Positions 1 to 9,492 of a stretch of DNA of 36,071 nucleotides are shown here, piece after piece. The notes below the pieces were generated by a model. The model was not told the DNA's origin and did no database searches. It was given only the letters and a program-made list of their open reading frames with translations. Each line of letters opens with the position of its first letter. The stretch's first letter is position 1. Made by a program: the position numbers and the translations under genes. The stretch is from Actinomycetota bacterium (GTDB taxonomy: Bacteria; Actinomycetota; Actinomycetes; Actinomycetales; Microbacteriaceae): NCBI GenBank assembly GCA_005778835.1, contig SXMG01000128.1:1-36071 (forward strand), written 5' to 3'.

Positions 1-225
1 CGGCGTCTTCAAGATGAACGTGAACGAACGGTCTTCGTAGACGGAGATCTCGACGGGGAAGACGTTGCCGCGCTGCGACTCGGTCGCCGCGGGGTAGGCC
101 TTGCAGAACTCCATCATGTTGACGCCGGGCTGACCCAGCGCCGGCCCGCTGGGCGGGGCGGGGTTGGCGGCGCCGGCCTGGATCTGCAGCTTGATCAGAC
201 CCGTGACCTTCTTCTTCGGTGCCAT
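1..225 (-). CDS. rplK: 50S ribosomal protein L11 (N-terminal part, truncated by window edge)
   Basis: Reverse-strand translation from ATG at 225: [46 protein letters not shown]..., the typical L11 N-terminus; located after nusG. Confidence 0.97.
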   Translation of the reverse strand, partial: MAPKKKVTGLIKLQIQAGAANPAPPSGPALGQPGVNMMEFCKAYPAATESQRGNVFPVEISVYEDRSFTFILKTP

Positions 226-246
226 ATTCTTCTTCTTTCGTGTCGA

Positions 247-268
247 GCAGCATCCGGGTGGATGCTGC
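247..268 (-). repeat. Perfect inverted repeat GCAGCATCC-N4-GGATGCTGC in the nusG-rplK intergenic region
   Basis: 9-bp perfect arms with a 4-nt loop read directly from sequence. Confidence 0.85.
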
Positions 269-313
269 GCTCCCGCCTGCACGCCCGTTGCGTGCCGCGG
301 TCATCTAGAGGTG

Positions 314-1258
314 TTACAGCTTGGTGACCTGGTCGAAGCTGAGCTCGACCGGGGTCTCGCGCTCGAAGAGCGAGACGAGCACGGTGAGCTTGCCGCTCTC
401 GGGCTTGATCTCGCTGATCGTGCCGGGGAGCCCGGCGAACGAGCCCTCCTTGATGGTGATGGTCTCGCCGACCTCGAAGTCGATCTCGGCGGGAATGACG
501 CGAGCCGCGAGGCCGCCGCCCTTCGAGCCGCCCGCCTTGGCCGGAGCCTCGGCGATCTGCACGGTCGACTTGAGCATCTGGAAGGCCTCGTCGAAGCGCA
601 GCGGGGTCGGGTTGTGGGCGTTGCCCACGAAGCCCGTGACGCCCGGCGTGTGCCGCACGACCGACCAGCTGTCTTCGTTGAGCTCCATGCGCACGAGCAC
701 GTAGCTGGGAATGCGCACGCGCGTGACGAGCTTGCGCTGACCGTTCTTGATCTCGACGACGTCTTCCATCGGAACCTGAACTTCGAAGATGCTCTCTTCC
801 ATGTTCATCGAGATGGTGCGGTTGTCGATGTTCTGCTTGACGCGCTTCTCGAAGCCCGCGTACGAGTGCACGACGTACCACTTGCCCGGCTTCATGCGCA
901 GTTCGAGCTTGAAGTCTTCGTAGGGGTCGACCTCGACCTCGTCGGCCTCGCTCGCCTCGTCATCGGCCTCGTCGTGCGTCGCCTCGGCGGCCGCATCGGC
1001 CTCGTCGGGCGAGTCGATGTCGAGGGCGTCGTCGACGATCGAATCGGCCTCGGGGTCGACGGCGGCCTCGAGCGCGTCGAGCAGGCCCTCGAAGTCGGGC
1101 TCGGCGTTGTCGTCGACGAGGTGCATCGCGTTGTGCTCGGCGGCGTCGGCCGAATGCAGCTGGGCGTCGATCACGTTGCCCTCTTGAGCCTCGTCCTCCT
1201 CAGACGACTGCTCGGCGGCAGTCGAGAGGTCGAGCTCGCTGGGCAGCTTCTCAGTCAC
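314..1258 (-). CDS. nusG: Transcription termination/antitermination protein NusG with long acidic N-terminal extension
   Basis: Core [22 protein letters not shown]...; C-terminal KOW-like region ([24 protein letters not shown]); between secE and rplK. Confidence 0.96.
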   Translation of the reverse strand: MTEKLPSELDLSTAAEQSSEEDEAQEGNVIDAQLHSADAAEHNAMHLVDDNAEPDFEGLLDALEAAVDPEADSIVDDALDIDSPDEADAAAEATHDEADDEASEADEVEVDPYEDFKLELRMKPGKWYVVHSYAGFEKRVKQNIDNRTISMNMEESIFEVQVPMEDVVEIKNGQRKLVTRVRIPSYVLVRMELNEDSWSVVRHTPGVTGFVGNAHNPTPLRFDEAFQMLKSTVQIAEAPAKAGGSKGGGLAARVIPAEIDFEVGETITIKEGSFAGLPGTISEIKPESGKLTVLVSLFERETPVELSFDQVTKL

Positions 1259-1303
1259 GGTTTCTCTTTCCTTGCAGTGCGGGTGGGCAGTCGGGGTGCC
1301 GGC

Positions 1304-1591
1304 CTACTGGCCGAGCACAGCCGATCCGTCTCCGAAGATGAATGACACGAGCCACCCGAAGACGATGTCGAGGCCCGACACGATCGCCATCATGATGATC
1401 ACGAACACGAGCACGACCAGCGTGTAGGTGATGAGCTCGCGGCGGGTGGGGGTGACCACCTTGCTGAGCTCGTTGAGCACCTGGCGGATGAACAGCGCGA
1501 AACGACCGAAGGGGCCGCGCTTCTCAGCACGGTCGCGCTTCGCCTTGGCGACGACATCTTCGCCGCCCTGGTCGTCGATCACACTGCTCAC
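1304..1591 (-). CDS. secE: Preprotein translocase subunit SecE (GTG start inferred)
   Basis: ...[57 protein letters not shown]: single TM SecE signature; position upstream of nusG. Confidence 0.92.
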   Translation of the reverse strand: MSSVIDDQGGEDVVAKAKRDRAEKRGPFGRFALFIRQVLNELSKVVTPTRRELITYTLVVLVFVIIMMAIVSGLDIVFGWLVSFIFGDGSAVLGQ

Positions 1592-1662
1592 GTGATGCTC
1601 TACCTTCGTCGCTCGCACGGTTTGCTCGGTCTGGTGGTGCACACCGCCTGACCCGGCGCACG

Positions 1663-1680
1663 CTCTCGATGAATCGAGAG
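1663..1680. repeat. Inverted repeat CTCTCGAT-GA-ATCGAGAG between tRNA-Trp and secE
   Basis: 8-bp perfect arms, 2-nt centre. Confidence 0.7.
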
Positions 1681-1703
1681 AATGCACCGAGCCGGCGACT
1701 GTG

Positions 1704-1776
1704 CAGGGCGGACAGGACTCGAACCTGCAACCTGCGGTTTTGGAGACCGCTGCTCTACCAATTGAGCCACCGCCCT
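1704..1776 (-). tRNA. tRNA-Trp (anticodon CCA)
   Basis: Reverse complement AGGGCGGTGGCTCAATTGGTAGAGCAGCGGTCTCCAAAACCGCAGGTTGCAGGTTCGAGTCCTGTCCGCCCT folds as a cloverleaf; loop CTCCAAA. Confidence 0.97.
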
Positions 1777-1851
1777 CTGCGGTGGGCGGCTGATCCCGGG
1801 CATGCCAAAGCATGGCAGGAATCAACTACCGCCTCCCAGTGTAAGCGACAC

Positions 1852-1884
1852 CGGATGCTCTGCAAATCGGCGGGCGAGCATCCG
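1852..1884. repeat. Inverted repeat CGGATGCTC-N15-GAGCATCCG
   Basis: 9-bp perfect arms, read directly. Confidence 0.8.
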
Positions 1885-1935
1885 CGCACCCCGGCACTCG
1901 CTCGCGACCTGCCCGGCCGCCGTAGAATCGGGGCC

Positions 1936-3144
1936 GTGACCGCCGACTCAGCACGCATCGCCCGCCGCATCGCCGCCATCAGCGAATCTGCGACCCTCAA
2001 GGTCGACGCCAAGGCCAAGGCCCTCAAGGCCGCCGGACGCCCCGTCATCAGCTATGCCGCGGGCGAGCCCGACTTCGCGACGCCCGACCACGTGGTCGAG
2101 GCCGCCGTCGCTGCCGCGCGCGACCCGAAGAACCACCGTTACACCCCCGCCGCGGGCCTGCCCGAGCTGCGCGAGGCGGTCGCCGAGAAGACGGCGCGCG
2201 ACAGTGGGCTGGAGGTGTCCGCCGGGCGGGTCATCATCACCAACGGCGGCAAGCAGGCGGTCTTCCAGGCCTTCGCGACGATCGTCGACGAGGGCGACGA
2301 GGTGCTGCTGCCCGCGCCGTACTGGACCACCTACCCCGAGGTCGTGCGTCTCGCCGGCGGTGTTCCCGTCGAGGTCTTCGCCGGCGCCGACCAGAACTAC
2401 CTCGTCACGGTCGAGCAGCTCGAGGCCGCGCGCACCCCGCGCACCAAGGTGCTGCTGTTCGTGAGCCCCTCGAACCCGACCGGCTCGGTCTACAGCCCCG
2501 AGCAGACGAAGGCCATCGGCGAGTGGGCCCTGCAGCACGGCATCTGGGTCATCAGCGACGAGATCTACCAGGCGCTCACCTACGACGGCGTGCGCGCCGT
2601 GTCGATCGTCGAGGCCGTGCCCGAGCTCGCCGAGCAGTGCATTCTCGTCAACGGCGTCGCCAAGACCTACGCCATGACGGGCTGGCGCGTGGGGTGGATG
2701 GTCGGCCCTGCCGACGTCATCGCCGCGGCCTCGAACCTGCAGTCGCATCTCTCGAGCAATGTGGCCAACATCTCGCAGCGCGCCGCGATCGCTGCCCTCA
2801 CGGGGCCGCAAGATGCGGTCGCCACCATGCGCGAGGCCTTCGACCGGCGACGCACGGTCGCGGTCGCCGAGCTCAACCGCATCCCCGGCATGGTCACGCC
2901 GACGCCGACAGGCGCGTTCTACGTGTACCCCGACGTCACGGGGCTGCTGCACCGCGAGTGGAAGGGCTCGACTCCCGCGACCTCGCTCGAGCTGGCCGAC
3001 CTGATTCTCGAGCACGCCGAGGTCGCAGCCGTGCCCGGTGAGGCGTTCGGGCCCAGCGGCTACCTGCGCTTCAGCTACGCGCTCGGTGACGCGGACCTGC
3101 TCGAGGGCATCCAGCGCCTGCAGTCGCTCTTCGGCACGAACTAG
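1936..3144 (+). CDS. aspC: Pyridoxal-phosphate-dependent aminotransferase (class I/II, aspartate-aminotransferase-like)
   Basis: GTG start at 1936; [45 protein letters not shown] (PLP lysine motif). Confidence 0.9.
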   Translation: MTADSARIARRIAAISESATLKVDAKAKALKAAGRPVISYAAGEPDFATPDHVVEAAVAAARDPKNHRYTPAAGLPELREAVAEKTARDSGLEVSAGRVIITNGGKQAVFQAFATIVDEGDEVLLPAPYWTTYPEVVRLAGGVPVEVFAGADQNYLVTVEQLEAARTPRTKVLLFVSPSNPTGSVYSPEQTKAIGEWALQHGIWVISDEIYQALTYDGVRAVSIVEAVPELAEQCILVNGVAKTYAMTGWRVGWMVGPADVIAAASNLQSHLSSNVANISQRAAIAALTGPQDAVATMREAFDRRRTVAVAELNRIPGMVTPTPTGAFYVYPDVTGLLHREWKGSTPATSLELADLILEHAEVAAVPGEAFGPSGYLRFSYALGDADLLEGIQRLQSLFGTN

Positions 3145-3169
3145 CCGTGCGGGGCGCTGTGACGGCGGC

Positions 3170-3829
3170 GTGCTCGTGAGCGTGCTGCTCGCGGGCATGG
3201 GCCTCGGCCTCTCGCTCATCATCGCCATCGGCGCGCAGAACGTCTTCGTGCTGCGCCAGGGCATCCGGCGCGAGCACGTGCTCGCCGTCGTCATCGTGTG
3301 CGCGGTCTCCGACGCCGTGCTCATCGCCGCGGGCATCGCCGGCATTGGCGCGGTGCTGTCGGCGATTCCCTGGCTCGTCGAGGTGGTGCGCTGGGTGGGT
3401 GCGGCCTTCCTCGTCGGGTACGGGATGCTCGCCGCGCGCCGCGCCTGGCGCCCCCGTGCCGCGCTCGTCGTCGATGAGTCGAGCACCACCGAGTCGGGCG
3501 CGACCACGGGTGCCGCGACTGCTGTCGCTCCCCCTCAGGCGCGGCTGCGCACTGTCGTGCTCACGGCGCTCGCGCTGACCTGGCTCAACCCGCACGTCGA
3601 CCTCGACACCGTCTTCCTGCTCGGGTCGATCGCCGGCACGCACGGCGATGCGCGCTGGCTGTTCGGCGCGGGCGCGATGGCGGCGAGCGTCGCGTGGTTC
3701 ACCGCGCTCGGCTTCGGTGCTCGCTACCTCTCGCGCTGGCTGTCGACCCCGCGCGCGTGGCGGTGGCTCGATGCGGGCATCGCCGTCGTCATGGTCGCGA
3801 TCGGCCTGTCGCTCGTGCTCGTACGCTAG
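3170..3829 (+). CDS. LysE/ArgO family amino-acid exporter (GTG 3170 or 3176)
   Basis: [71 protein letters not shown]: LysE signatures. Confidence 0.93.
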   Translation: MLVSVLLAGMGLGLSLIIAIGAQNVFVLRQGIRREHVLAVVIVCAVSDAVLIAAGIAGIGAVLSAIPWLVEVVRWVGAAFLVGYGMLAARRAWRPRAALVVDESSTTESGATTGAATAVAPPQARLRTVVLTALALTWLNPHVDLDTVFLLGSIAGTHGDARWLFGAGAMAASVAWFTALGFGARYLSRWLSTPRAWRWLDAGIAVVMVAIGLSLVLVR

Positions 3830-4161
3830 CGCTGCGCGGCGGCGTAGGCCTCGCGGATCTCGGCCGGAATGCGGCCGCGGTCGCCCACCGTGTAGCCGTT
3901 GCGCTGCGCCCACTCGCGCACGGCGGCGGTGTCGCCGCTGGCCGTCGACCGCTTGCGCGGGGCAGCGCCAGAACGACGGCCGGTCGAGCGCGCCTTCGCG
4001 ATGAACGGCGCGAGAGCATCCCGCAACGCCTGCTGGTTCGCGCGGCCGAGGTCGATCTCGTAGCTCGCGCCGTCGAGGGCGAAGGTGACGGTGCCGCCGT
4101 CGGCCGGCCCGATGACGGTGCCGTCGAGGTCGTCGACGAGTTCAGTCGTAATGCGTTTCAT
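3826..4161 (-). CDS. lsr2: Lsr2-family nucleoid-associated protein
   Basis: [17 protein letters not shown]...[35 protein letters not shown]...[31 protein letters not shown]. Confidence 0.96.
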   Translation of the reverse strand: MKRITTELVDDLDGTVIGPADGGTVTFALDGASYEIDLGRANQQALRDALAPFIAKARSTGRRSGAAPRKRSTASGDTAAVREWAQRNGYTVGDRGRIPAEIREAYAAAQR

Positions 4162-4303
4162 GGAATTTCTCCCCCTCATAGTGCGCGGCTTTATGCGCAG
4201 AGGGAGTTTATCGCGCTATGGCGTTCGCAATTCAGGCTGAAAGGAATTATGTGCGCGCGAAATACGGCACAGGTGTCATTTCTGACTGAGTTACGAGCAC
4301 GGG

Positions 4304-4321
4304 GTCCACCGATCGGTGGAC
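4304..4321. promoter_or_regulatory. Perfect 18-bp palindrome GTCCACCGATCGGTGGAC upstream of the ABC operon (candidate operator)
   Basis: Sequence equals its own reverse complement; 57 bp upstream of the ATG at 4379. Confidence 0.75.
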
Positions 4322-4378
4322 GCAGACTCGGGCCGACCGGCCGTTGTGACCGGCGGATCGAACGCGCAGAGTGGGGGC

Positions 4379-5278
4379 ATGACAATCACCGAAAACGTCG
4401 TCGAGGTGCGAGACCTGCGCAAGACGTACGGCGACTTCACCGCCGTCGACGGCATCAGCTTCGATATTCACCGCGGCGAGACCTTCGCCCTCCTCGGCCC
4501 CAACGGCGCCGGCAAGTCGACCACCATCGAGATTCTCGAGGGGTACCGCGACCGCACGAGCGGCGAGGCCCGCGTGCTCGGCACCGACCCCGGTCGAGGC
4601 GGTCTCGACTGGAAGGCCCGCATCGGCATCGTGCTGCAGTCGAGCGGCGAGAGCGGCAACGTCACCGTCGCCGAGCAGCTGCGGCACTTCGCGGCCCTCT
4701 ACCCGAACCCTCGCGACGTCGACGAGGTGATCGCCGCCGTCGGGCTCGAAGAGAAGGCTGGCTCGCTCATCCGCAAGCTGTCGGGCGGCCAGCGACGCCG
4801 CGTCGATGTGGCCGTCGGCATCGTCGGCGCGCCCGAGCTGCTCTTTCTCGATGAGCCGACGACGGGCTTCGACCCCGAGGCCCGCCGCAGCTTCTGGAAG
4901 CTGATCCGCACGCTGCAGAGCGAGGGCACGAGCATTCTGCTCACCACCCACTACCTCGACGAGGCCGCTCAGCTGGGCGACCGCGCCGGCATCATCGCGG
5001 GCGGCCGCATGGTCGACCTCGCGCCGATCGATGAGATCGGCGGGCGCGAGTCGCGCGTGCCGCTCGTGCGCTGGCTCGAGAACGGCGAGCGCCGCGAGCA
5101 GCGCACGACGACCCCGGCGACCCTGGTCACCGAGCTCGTGAGCCGCCTGGGCGCCGAGCCCGACTCGCTCGAGGTCATCCGACCCAGCCTCGAAGACGTC
5201 TACCTCGACCTGGTCGGGCACGAGCACGCGAGCGACCTGAGCGCTGAAGCGCTGAATGAGACGGAGGCAGCACGATGA
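4379..5278 (+). CDS. ABC transporter ATP-binding protein
   Basis: Walker A GPNGAGKST, signature LSGGQRRR, Walker B LLFLDEPTTG; start MTITENVVEVRDLRKTYGDFTAVDGISF. Confidence 0.96.
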   Translation: MTITENVVEVRDLRKTYGDFTAVDGISFDIHRGETFALLGPNGAGKSTTIEILEGYRDRTSGEARVLGTDPGRGGLDWKARIGIVLQSSGESGNVTVAEQLRHFAALYPNPRDVDEVIAAVGLEEKAGSLIRKLSGGQRRRVDVAVGIVGAPELLFLDEPTTGFDPEARRSFWKLIRTLQSEGTSILLTTHYLDEAAQLGDRAGIIAGGRMVDLAPIDEIGGRESRVPLVRWLENGERREQRTTTPATLVTELVSRLGAEPDSLEVIRPSLEDVYLDLVGHEHASDLSAEALNETEAAR

Positions 5279-6132
5279 CGACAACGATCAGCCCGGCCCG
5301 GGCATCCCGCACAGAATCCTCGATCGGCCGCGCCGTGCGCCTGGGGCTGCTGCGCATCGGCTACGAGGTGCGCGCCTACTTCAGGCAGGGCGACACCGTG
5401 TTCTTCACCTTCCTCTTCCCGGTGGTGATGCTCACGATCTTCTCGGTCTCGTTCAGCGAGGCGAGCTTCGGCCAGACCGCCGACGGCGACGAGATCACGG
5501 CCGCCTGGTTCTTCCTTCCCGCCATGCTCGCCGCGGGCGTGCTGCTGAGCGGCCTGCAGAACCTCGCGATCGACATCGCGGTGGAGAAGAGCGACGGCAC
5601 GCTCAAGCGCCTGGCGGGCTCGCCCTTGCCGGTCGTGAGCTACTTCATCGGCAAGCTCGGCCAGTCGTTCACGACGGGCCTCCTGCAGGCCGGCGTGCTG
5701 CTGCTGCTCGGCTTCACGGTCTTCCAGGTGCCGCTGCCTGAGAACGCCGAGAACTGGGTGACGTTCGCGTGGGTCTTCACGCTCGGCGTGTTCTGCTCGG
5801 CCATTCTGGGCATCGCGCTCAGTGCCGTGCCGCGCAGCGGCAAGAGCGCGACGGCCGTCGTGATTCCGATCACGCTCGTGCTGCAGTTCATCTCGGGCGT
5901 GTACCTGCGCTTCAGCGACCTGCCCGAGTGGCTGCAGAATGTGGCCTCGGTGTTCCCTCTCAAGTGGATGGCGCAGGGCATGCGCAGCGTCTTCCTGCCC
6001 GACGAGCTCGTCGTGCTCGAGCAGAACGAGTCGTGGGATCTGCCGGGCATCGCCCTGGTGCTCGCGATCTGGCTCGTGGCGGGCCTCGTCATCACGAGCG
6101 TCACCTTCCGCTGGATCCGCAAGGACTCGTGA
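5275..6132 (+). CDS. ABC-2 type transporter permease
   Basis: ATGA overlap with the ATPase; six predicted TM segments, ABC-2 motif SVPRSGKSATAVVIPITLVLQFISGVYLRFSDLPEWLQNVASVFPLKWMAQGMR. Confidence 0.93.
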   Translation: MTTTISPARASRTESSIGRAVRLGLLRIGYEVRAYFRQGDTVFFTFLFPVVMLTIFSVSFSEASFGQTADGDEITAAWFFLPAMLAAGVLLSGLQNLAIDIAVEKSDGTLKRLAGSPLPVVSYFIGKLGQSFTTGLLQAGVLLLLGFTVFQVPLPENAENWVTFAWVFTLGVFCSAILGIALSAVPRSGKSATAVVIPITLVLQFISGVYLRFSDLPEWLQNVASVFPLKWMAQGMRSVFLPDELVVLEQNESWDLPGIALVLAIWLVAGLVITSVTFRWIRKDS

Positions 6133-6162
6133 GAGTCAGGATGCTGCGCCCGAGTCTGGCCC

Positions 6163-6177
6163 TGACCGAATCGGTCA
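6163..6177. promoter_or_regulatory. Palindrome TGACCGA-A-TCGGTCA overlapping the putative -35 of the histidine-kinase gene
   Basis: 7-bp perfect arms; followed by TAGGCT at 6186-6191 and ATG at 6199. Confidence 0.65.
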
Positions 6178-6198
6178 CCCGTGGCTAGGCTCGGGCGC

Positions 6199-7347
6199 AT
6201 GACCGCCCGTCGAGTGTGGAGCGCCGCCGTGCTGGGCATGGCGGCGCTGCTCGGCGTGCTGCTCGTCATCACCGGCCGCGATGCCGTCGACGCCGTGCTG
6301 GGCACGGCCGGCATCGCGTTGCTCGTCACCGGATGGTTCAGCCTCGGCCTGCCGCGCCTCGATGACCCGCGCGGCGCTCCGGTCTTCGTCGGGGTCGTGG
6401 CTGTCGCCGTCACCCTCATGGTCTCCGCCTCGCCCACACTCGCGATCGTGCAGGGCATCGCCTACCCGATCGCGTGGGTGTTCTGCTCGTCGGTGCGCCG
6501 CGCGGTGGTGCAGAACATCGTCATCGCAGCGGGGGTCGCGATCGGGTTCATGGTGAGCCTCGGCACGACGCCCGACGCCCTGCTGCAGACCGCCTTCACG
6601 ATGGTCATCTCGCTCGGCTTCAGCCTCGCCATGGGCTTCTGGATCGCCCACATGACCGAGCTCGGCGACCGCAACGGCCGACTGCTCGCCGAACTGCAGG
6701 GCGCGCAGACCCAGATCGCGACTCTGCACCGCGAGGCGGGCGCGACCGCCGAGCGCGAGCATCTCGCCCGCGAGCTGCACGACACGATCGCGCAAGACCT
6801 CACCGGGCTCGTCATGCTCGCTCAGCGCGCCCGGCGAGAGATCGGCGAGAGCGAGACGCTGCGCCTCATCGAAGAGAACGCGCGGGCGACGCTCGCCGAG
6901 ACGCGCGCACTGGTCGCGTCGGGCGCTGCCCTCGGCGACGAGTCGACCGACCTCGCATCGGCCCTGCACCGACTGGCCGAGCGCTTCTCGCGCGAGACCG
7001 GCGTCGAGGTGACGTGCGATGTCGACGCCGAGCTCGAGCTCGACCGCGGCGCCGAGGTCGTGGTGCTGCGCTGCGTGCAGGAGGCGCTCGGCAATGCGCG
7101 CAAGCACGCGCGAGCATCCCGCATCGCGATCGCAGTCACCGCACCCGACGACGACACGCAGCGGGTGCGTGTCGAGATCACCGATGACGGCATCGGATTC
7201 GACCCCGCCTCGGCGCGCGACGGCTTCGGGCTCTCGGGAATGACTGATCGCCTGGCGCTCGTGCGCGGCACGCTCGAGGTGCGCAGCGCGGCGGGCGCGG
7301 GCACGACGCTCGTCGCCGAACTGCCTGCTGAGGGGGTGACGGCGTGA
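6199..7347 (+). CDS. Sensor histidine kinase (HisKA_3/NarL-type)
   Basis: N-terminal TM helices; EREHLARELHDTIAQDLTGLVMLAQRARREIG; HATPase motifs VQEALGNARKHARAS, DDGIGFDP, FGLSGMTDRL. Confidence 0.95.
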   Translation: MTARRVWSAAVLGMAALLGVLLVITGRDAVDAVLGTAGIALLVTGWFSLGLPRLDDPRGAPVFVGVVAVAVTLMVSASPTLAIVQGIAYPIAWVFCSSVRRAVVQNIVIAAGVAIGFMVSLGTTPDALLQTAFTMVISLGFSLAMGFWIAHMTELGDRNGRLLAELQGAQTQIATLHREAGATAEREHLARELHDTIAQDLTGLVMLAQRARREIGESETLRLIEENARATLAETRALVASGAALGDESTDLASALHRLAERFSRETGVEVTCDVDAELELDRGAEVVVLRCVQEALGNARKHARASRIAIAVTAPDDDTQRVRVEITDDGIGFDPASARDGFGLSGMTDRLALVRGTLEVRSAAGAGTTLVAELPAEGVTA

Positions 7348-7970
7348 GCGAGGTGATCCGCGTTCTGGTGGCCGACGACCACGCCGTCGTGCGTGCCGGC
7401 ATCGTGGCGCTGCTGGCGGCAGAGCCCGGCATAGAGGTCGTGGGCGAGGCGGTCGACGGAGAGGACGCCGTCGAGCAGGCGCTCGCGCTCCGGCCCGACC
7501 TCGTCGTCATGGACGTGCGGATGCCCCGCCTCACGGGCGACGCCGCGACCGCCGCCATTCGCGCGCAGGCCGACGAGGTGCGCGTGCTCGTGCTCACGAC
7601 CTACGAGTCTGACGCGAGCATCCTCTCGGCGATCGAAGCGGGGGCGAGCGGCTACCTGCTGAAGGCTGCGCCGGCCGACGAGCTTATCGCCGGCGTGCGG
7701 TCGGTGGCCGCGGGCGAAGTGGCGCTGTCGCCCGCGATCGCTGCCCAGCTCGTCGCGCGCATGCGCGAGCCCTCGCCCGCCGCTCTCACACCGCGCGAGA
7801 CCGAGGTGCTGCGCCTCGTGGCGGAAGGGCTCTCGAACCGCGAGATCGGCGAACGCCTGTTTCTCGGCGAGTCGACCGTCAAGACCCACTTGCTGCGCAC
7901 GTTCGAGAAGCTGGGCGTCAACGATCGCACGCGGGCCGTGACCCTCGCGATGCAGCGCGGCCTGCTCTAG
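7344..7970 (+). CDS. LuxR/NarL-family response regulator
   Basis: VLVADDHAVVRAGIVALLAAEPGIEVVGEA; DLVVMDVRMP; C-terminal HTH LTPRETEVLRLVAEGLSNREIGERLFLGESTVKTHLLRTFEKLGVNDRTRAV. Confidence 0.97.
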   Translation: MSEVIRVLVADDHAVVRAGIVALLAAEPGIEVVGEAVDGEDAVEQALALRPDLVVMDVRMPRLTGDAATAAIRAQADEVRVLVLTTYESDASILSAIEAGASGYLLKAAPADELIAGVRSVAAGEVALSPAIAAQLVARMREPSPAALTPRETEVLRLVAEGLSNREIGERLFLGESTVKTHLLRTFEKLGVNDRTRAVTLAMQRGLL

Positions 7971-9079
7971 AGGGGCTGGTTCACGAAGACGGGCTCGGGG
8001 TGCAGCACGACCCCGAACTCGCTCATGACGCGGGTCTGGATGTAGCTCGCGAGTTGCGCGATCTCGGCAGCGGTCGCACGACCGCTCGCGTTGGTGAGGG
8101 CCAGGGTGTGCTTCTTCGAGACGGATGCGGCAGAACCGGGCAGGGCGAACCCGCGGGTGACGCCCGAGTGCTCGATGAGCCAGGCGGCGCTGAGCTTCAC
8201 GGTCGACTCGACGGGTGGCGGCGGGCTCGCGGGCTCGGCGCCCAGCGGCACGGCGAGGGCGGGCGGCTCAGGCTGCTGCGGCCAGCGAGGGGCCTCAACC
8301 GGCAGCGTGCGCGCGAAGCTCTCGCTGACGATCGGGTTCGTGAAGAACGAGCCGGCGCTCACCGAGTCGGGGTCGTTCTCGTCGAGAACCATGCCCTTGC
8401 TCGCCCGCAGCGCGAGCGTCGCAGCGCGCACGCCGACGAGCGGTGCGCGGTCGCCGATGTCGACACCGAGCGCATCGGCGAGCTGCGCGTAAGCGACCGG
8501 ACGGCTGCGCGCGCCGTCGACGCGCTCGAGCGCGAGGTCGACACTGAGCACGATGGCCGACCAGCCCTGCTTGATCGCACTCGTGCGGTAGCCGAGCCGC
8601 AGCTCGGGGGCCGGCACTCGGCGACGCTCGCCCGACGCGACGTCGAGCACCTCGACCGCCACGAGGCTCTCGGCGAGCTCTTGCCCGTAAGCGCCGATGT
8701 TCTGAATGGGTGCGGCGCCGGTCGACCCGGGCACCCCGCTCAGCGCCTCGATTCCCGCGAAGCCGTTCTCGACCGTGTAGGCCACGAGCTCATCCCACGG
8801 CTCGCCCGCCTGCACACGCAGGCGCACCGGGCGGCGCGAGCTCTCGACGTCGGGCAGGCGCTCGATACCGCGCGAGCGCACGAGCACGACCGTGCCGGGC
8901 ACGCCCTCGTCCCCGACGAGCACGTTCGAGCCGCCGCCGAGCACGATCCACTCGTGCCCCGCGGCATCGGCCTCGAGCACGGCGTCGACAATGCTCTCGG
9001 CCGTCGTCGCCTCGACGAGCCGGTCGGCGGGGCCGCCGACGCGCAAGGTGGTGAGCTCGGCGAGCTGCATGCCGGTCAC
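7967..9079 (-). CDS. murB: UDP-N-acetylmuramate dehydrogenase
   Basis: LAELTTLRVGGPADRLVEA; GHEWIVLGGGSNVLVGDEG; ALSGVPGSTGAAPIQNIGAYGQE; SAGSFFTNPIV. Confidence 0.97.
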   Translation of the reverse strand: MTGMQLAELTTLRVGGPADRLVEATTAESIVDAVLEADAAGHEWIVLGGGSNVLVGDEGVPGTVVLVRSRGIERLPDVESSRRPVRLRVQAGEPWDELVAYTVENGFAGIEALSGVPGSTGAAPIQNIGAYGQELAESLVAVEVLDVASGERRRVPAPELRLGYRTSAIKQGWSAIVLSVDLALERVDGARSRPVAYAQLADALGVDIGDRAPLVGVRAATLALRASKGMVLDENDPDSVSAGSFFTNPIVSESFARTLPVEAPRWPQQPEPPALAVPLGAEPASPPPPVESTVKLSAAWLIEHSGVTRGFALPGSAASVSKKHTLALTNASGRATAAEIAQLASYIQTRVMSEFGVVLHPEPVFVNQPL

Positions 9080-9492
9080 GCCAGGGTCGTGACGCGCACC
9101 TGCGCCTTGCCGAGCACCGTCTGGTCGCCGTACGTCACCGTGAGGTCGATGCGCGCTGCGTCGTCATCGACCGCCGCCACCTTCGCGGTGATCGTGAGGT
9201 CGGCACCGAGCGCGGGATCGACCACGACCGGGCGCGTGAAGCGCACCTGGTAGTCGCTGACCCAGCCGCGAGCATCCGCCCAGTCGATGACCGGCTGCAC
9301 TGCCACACCCATCGTCAGCATGCCGTGAGCGAGAACGCCCGGCAGCCCGACCTGCGCAGCGACGTCGTCGCGGTAGTGAATGGGGTTGAAGTCGCCGCTC
9401 GCGCCCGCGTAACGCACCAGGCTGTCGCGCGTCAGGTGCACCGTGCGCTCGGCCACGATCTGGCCGATCTCGAGGCCGTCGAGCAGGCTCAT
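9076..9492 (-). CDS. MaoC-family (R)-hydroxyacyl dehydratase, HadB-like
   Basis: YAGASGDFNPIHYRDDVAAQVGLPGVLAHGMLTMG: MaoC hydratase active-site motif. Confidence 0.92.
   Translation of the reverse strand: MSLLDGLEIGQIVAERTVHLTRDSLVRYAGASGDFNPIHYRDDVAAQVGLPGVLAHGMLTMGVAVQPVIDWADARGWVSDYQVRFTRPVVVDPALGADLTITAKVAAVDDDAARIDLTVTYGDQTVLGKAQVRVTTLA

Noticed and set aside
164-1345. 393-aa + strand ORF opposite nusG
   Set aside because: Antisense of nusG; low-complexity Arg/Leu/Asp/Val composition typical of high-GC shadow ORFs.
1948-3507. 519-aa minus ORF opposite the aminotransferase
   Set aside because: Shadow ORF antisense to a clearly conserved enzyme; no recognisable domain.
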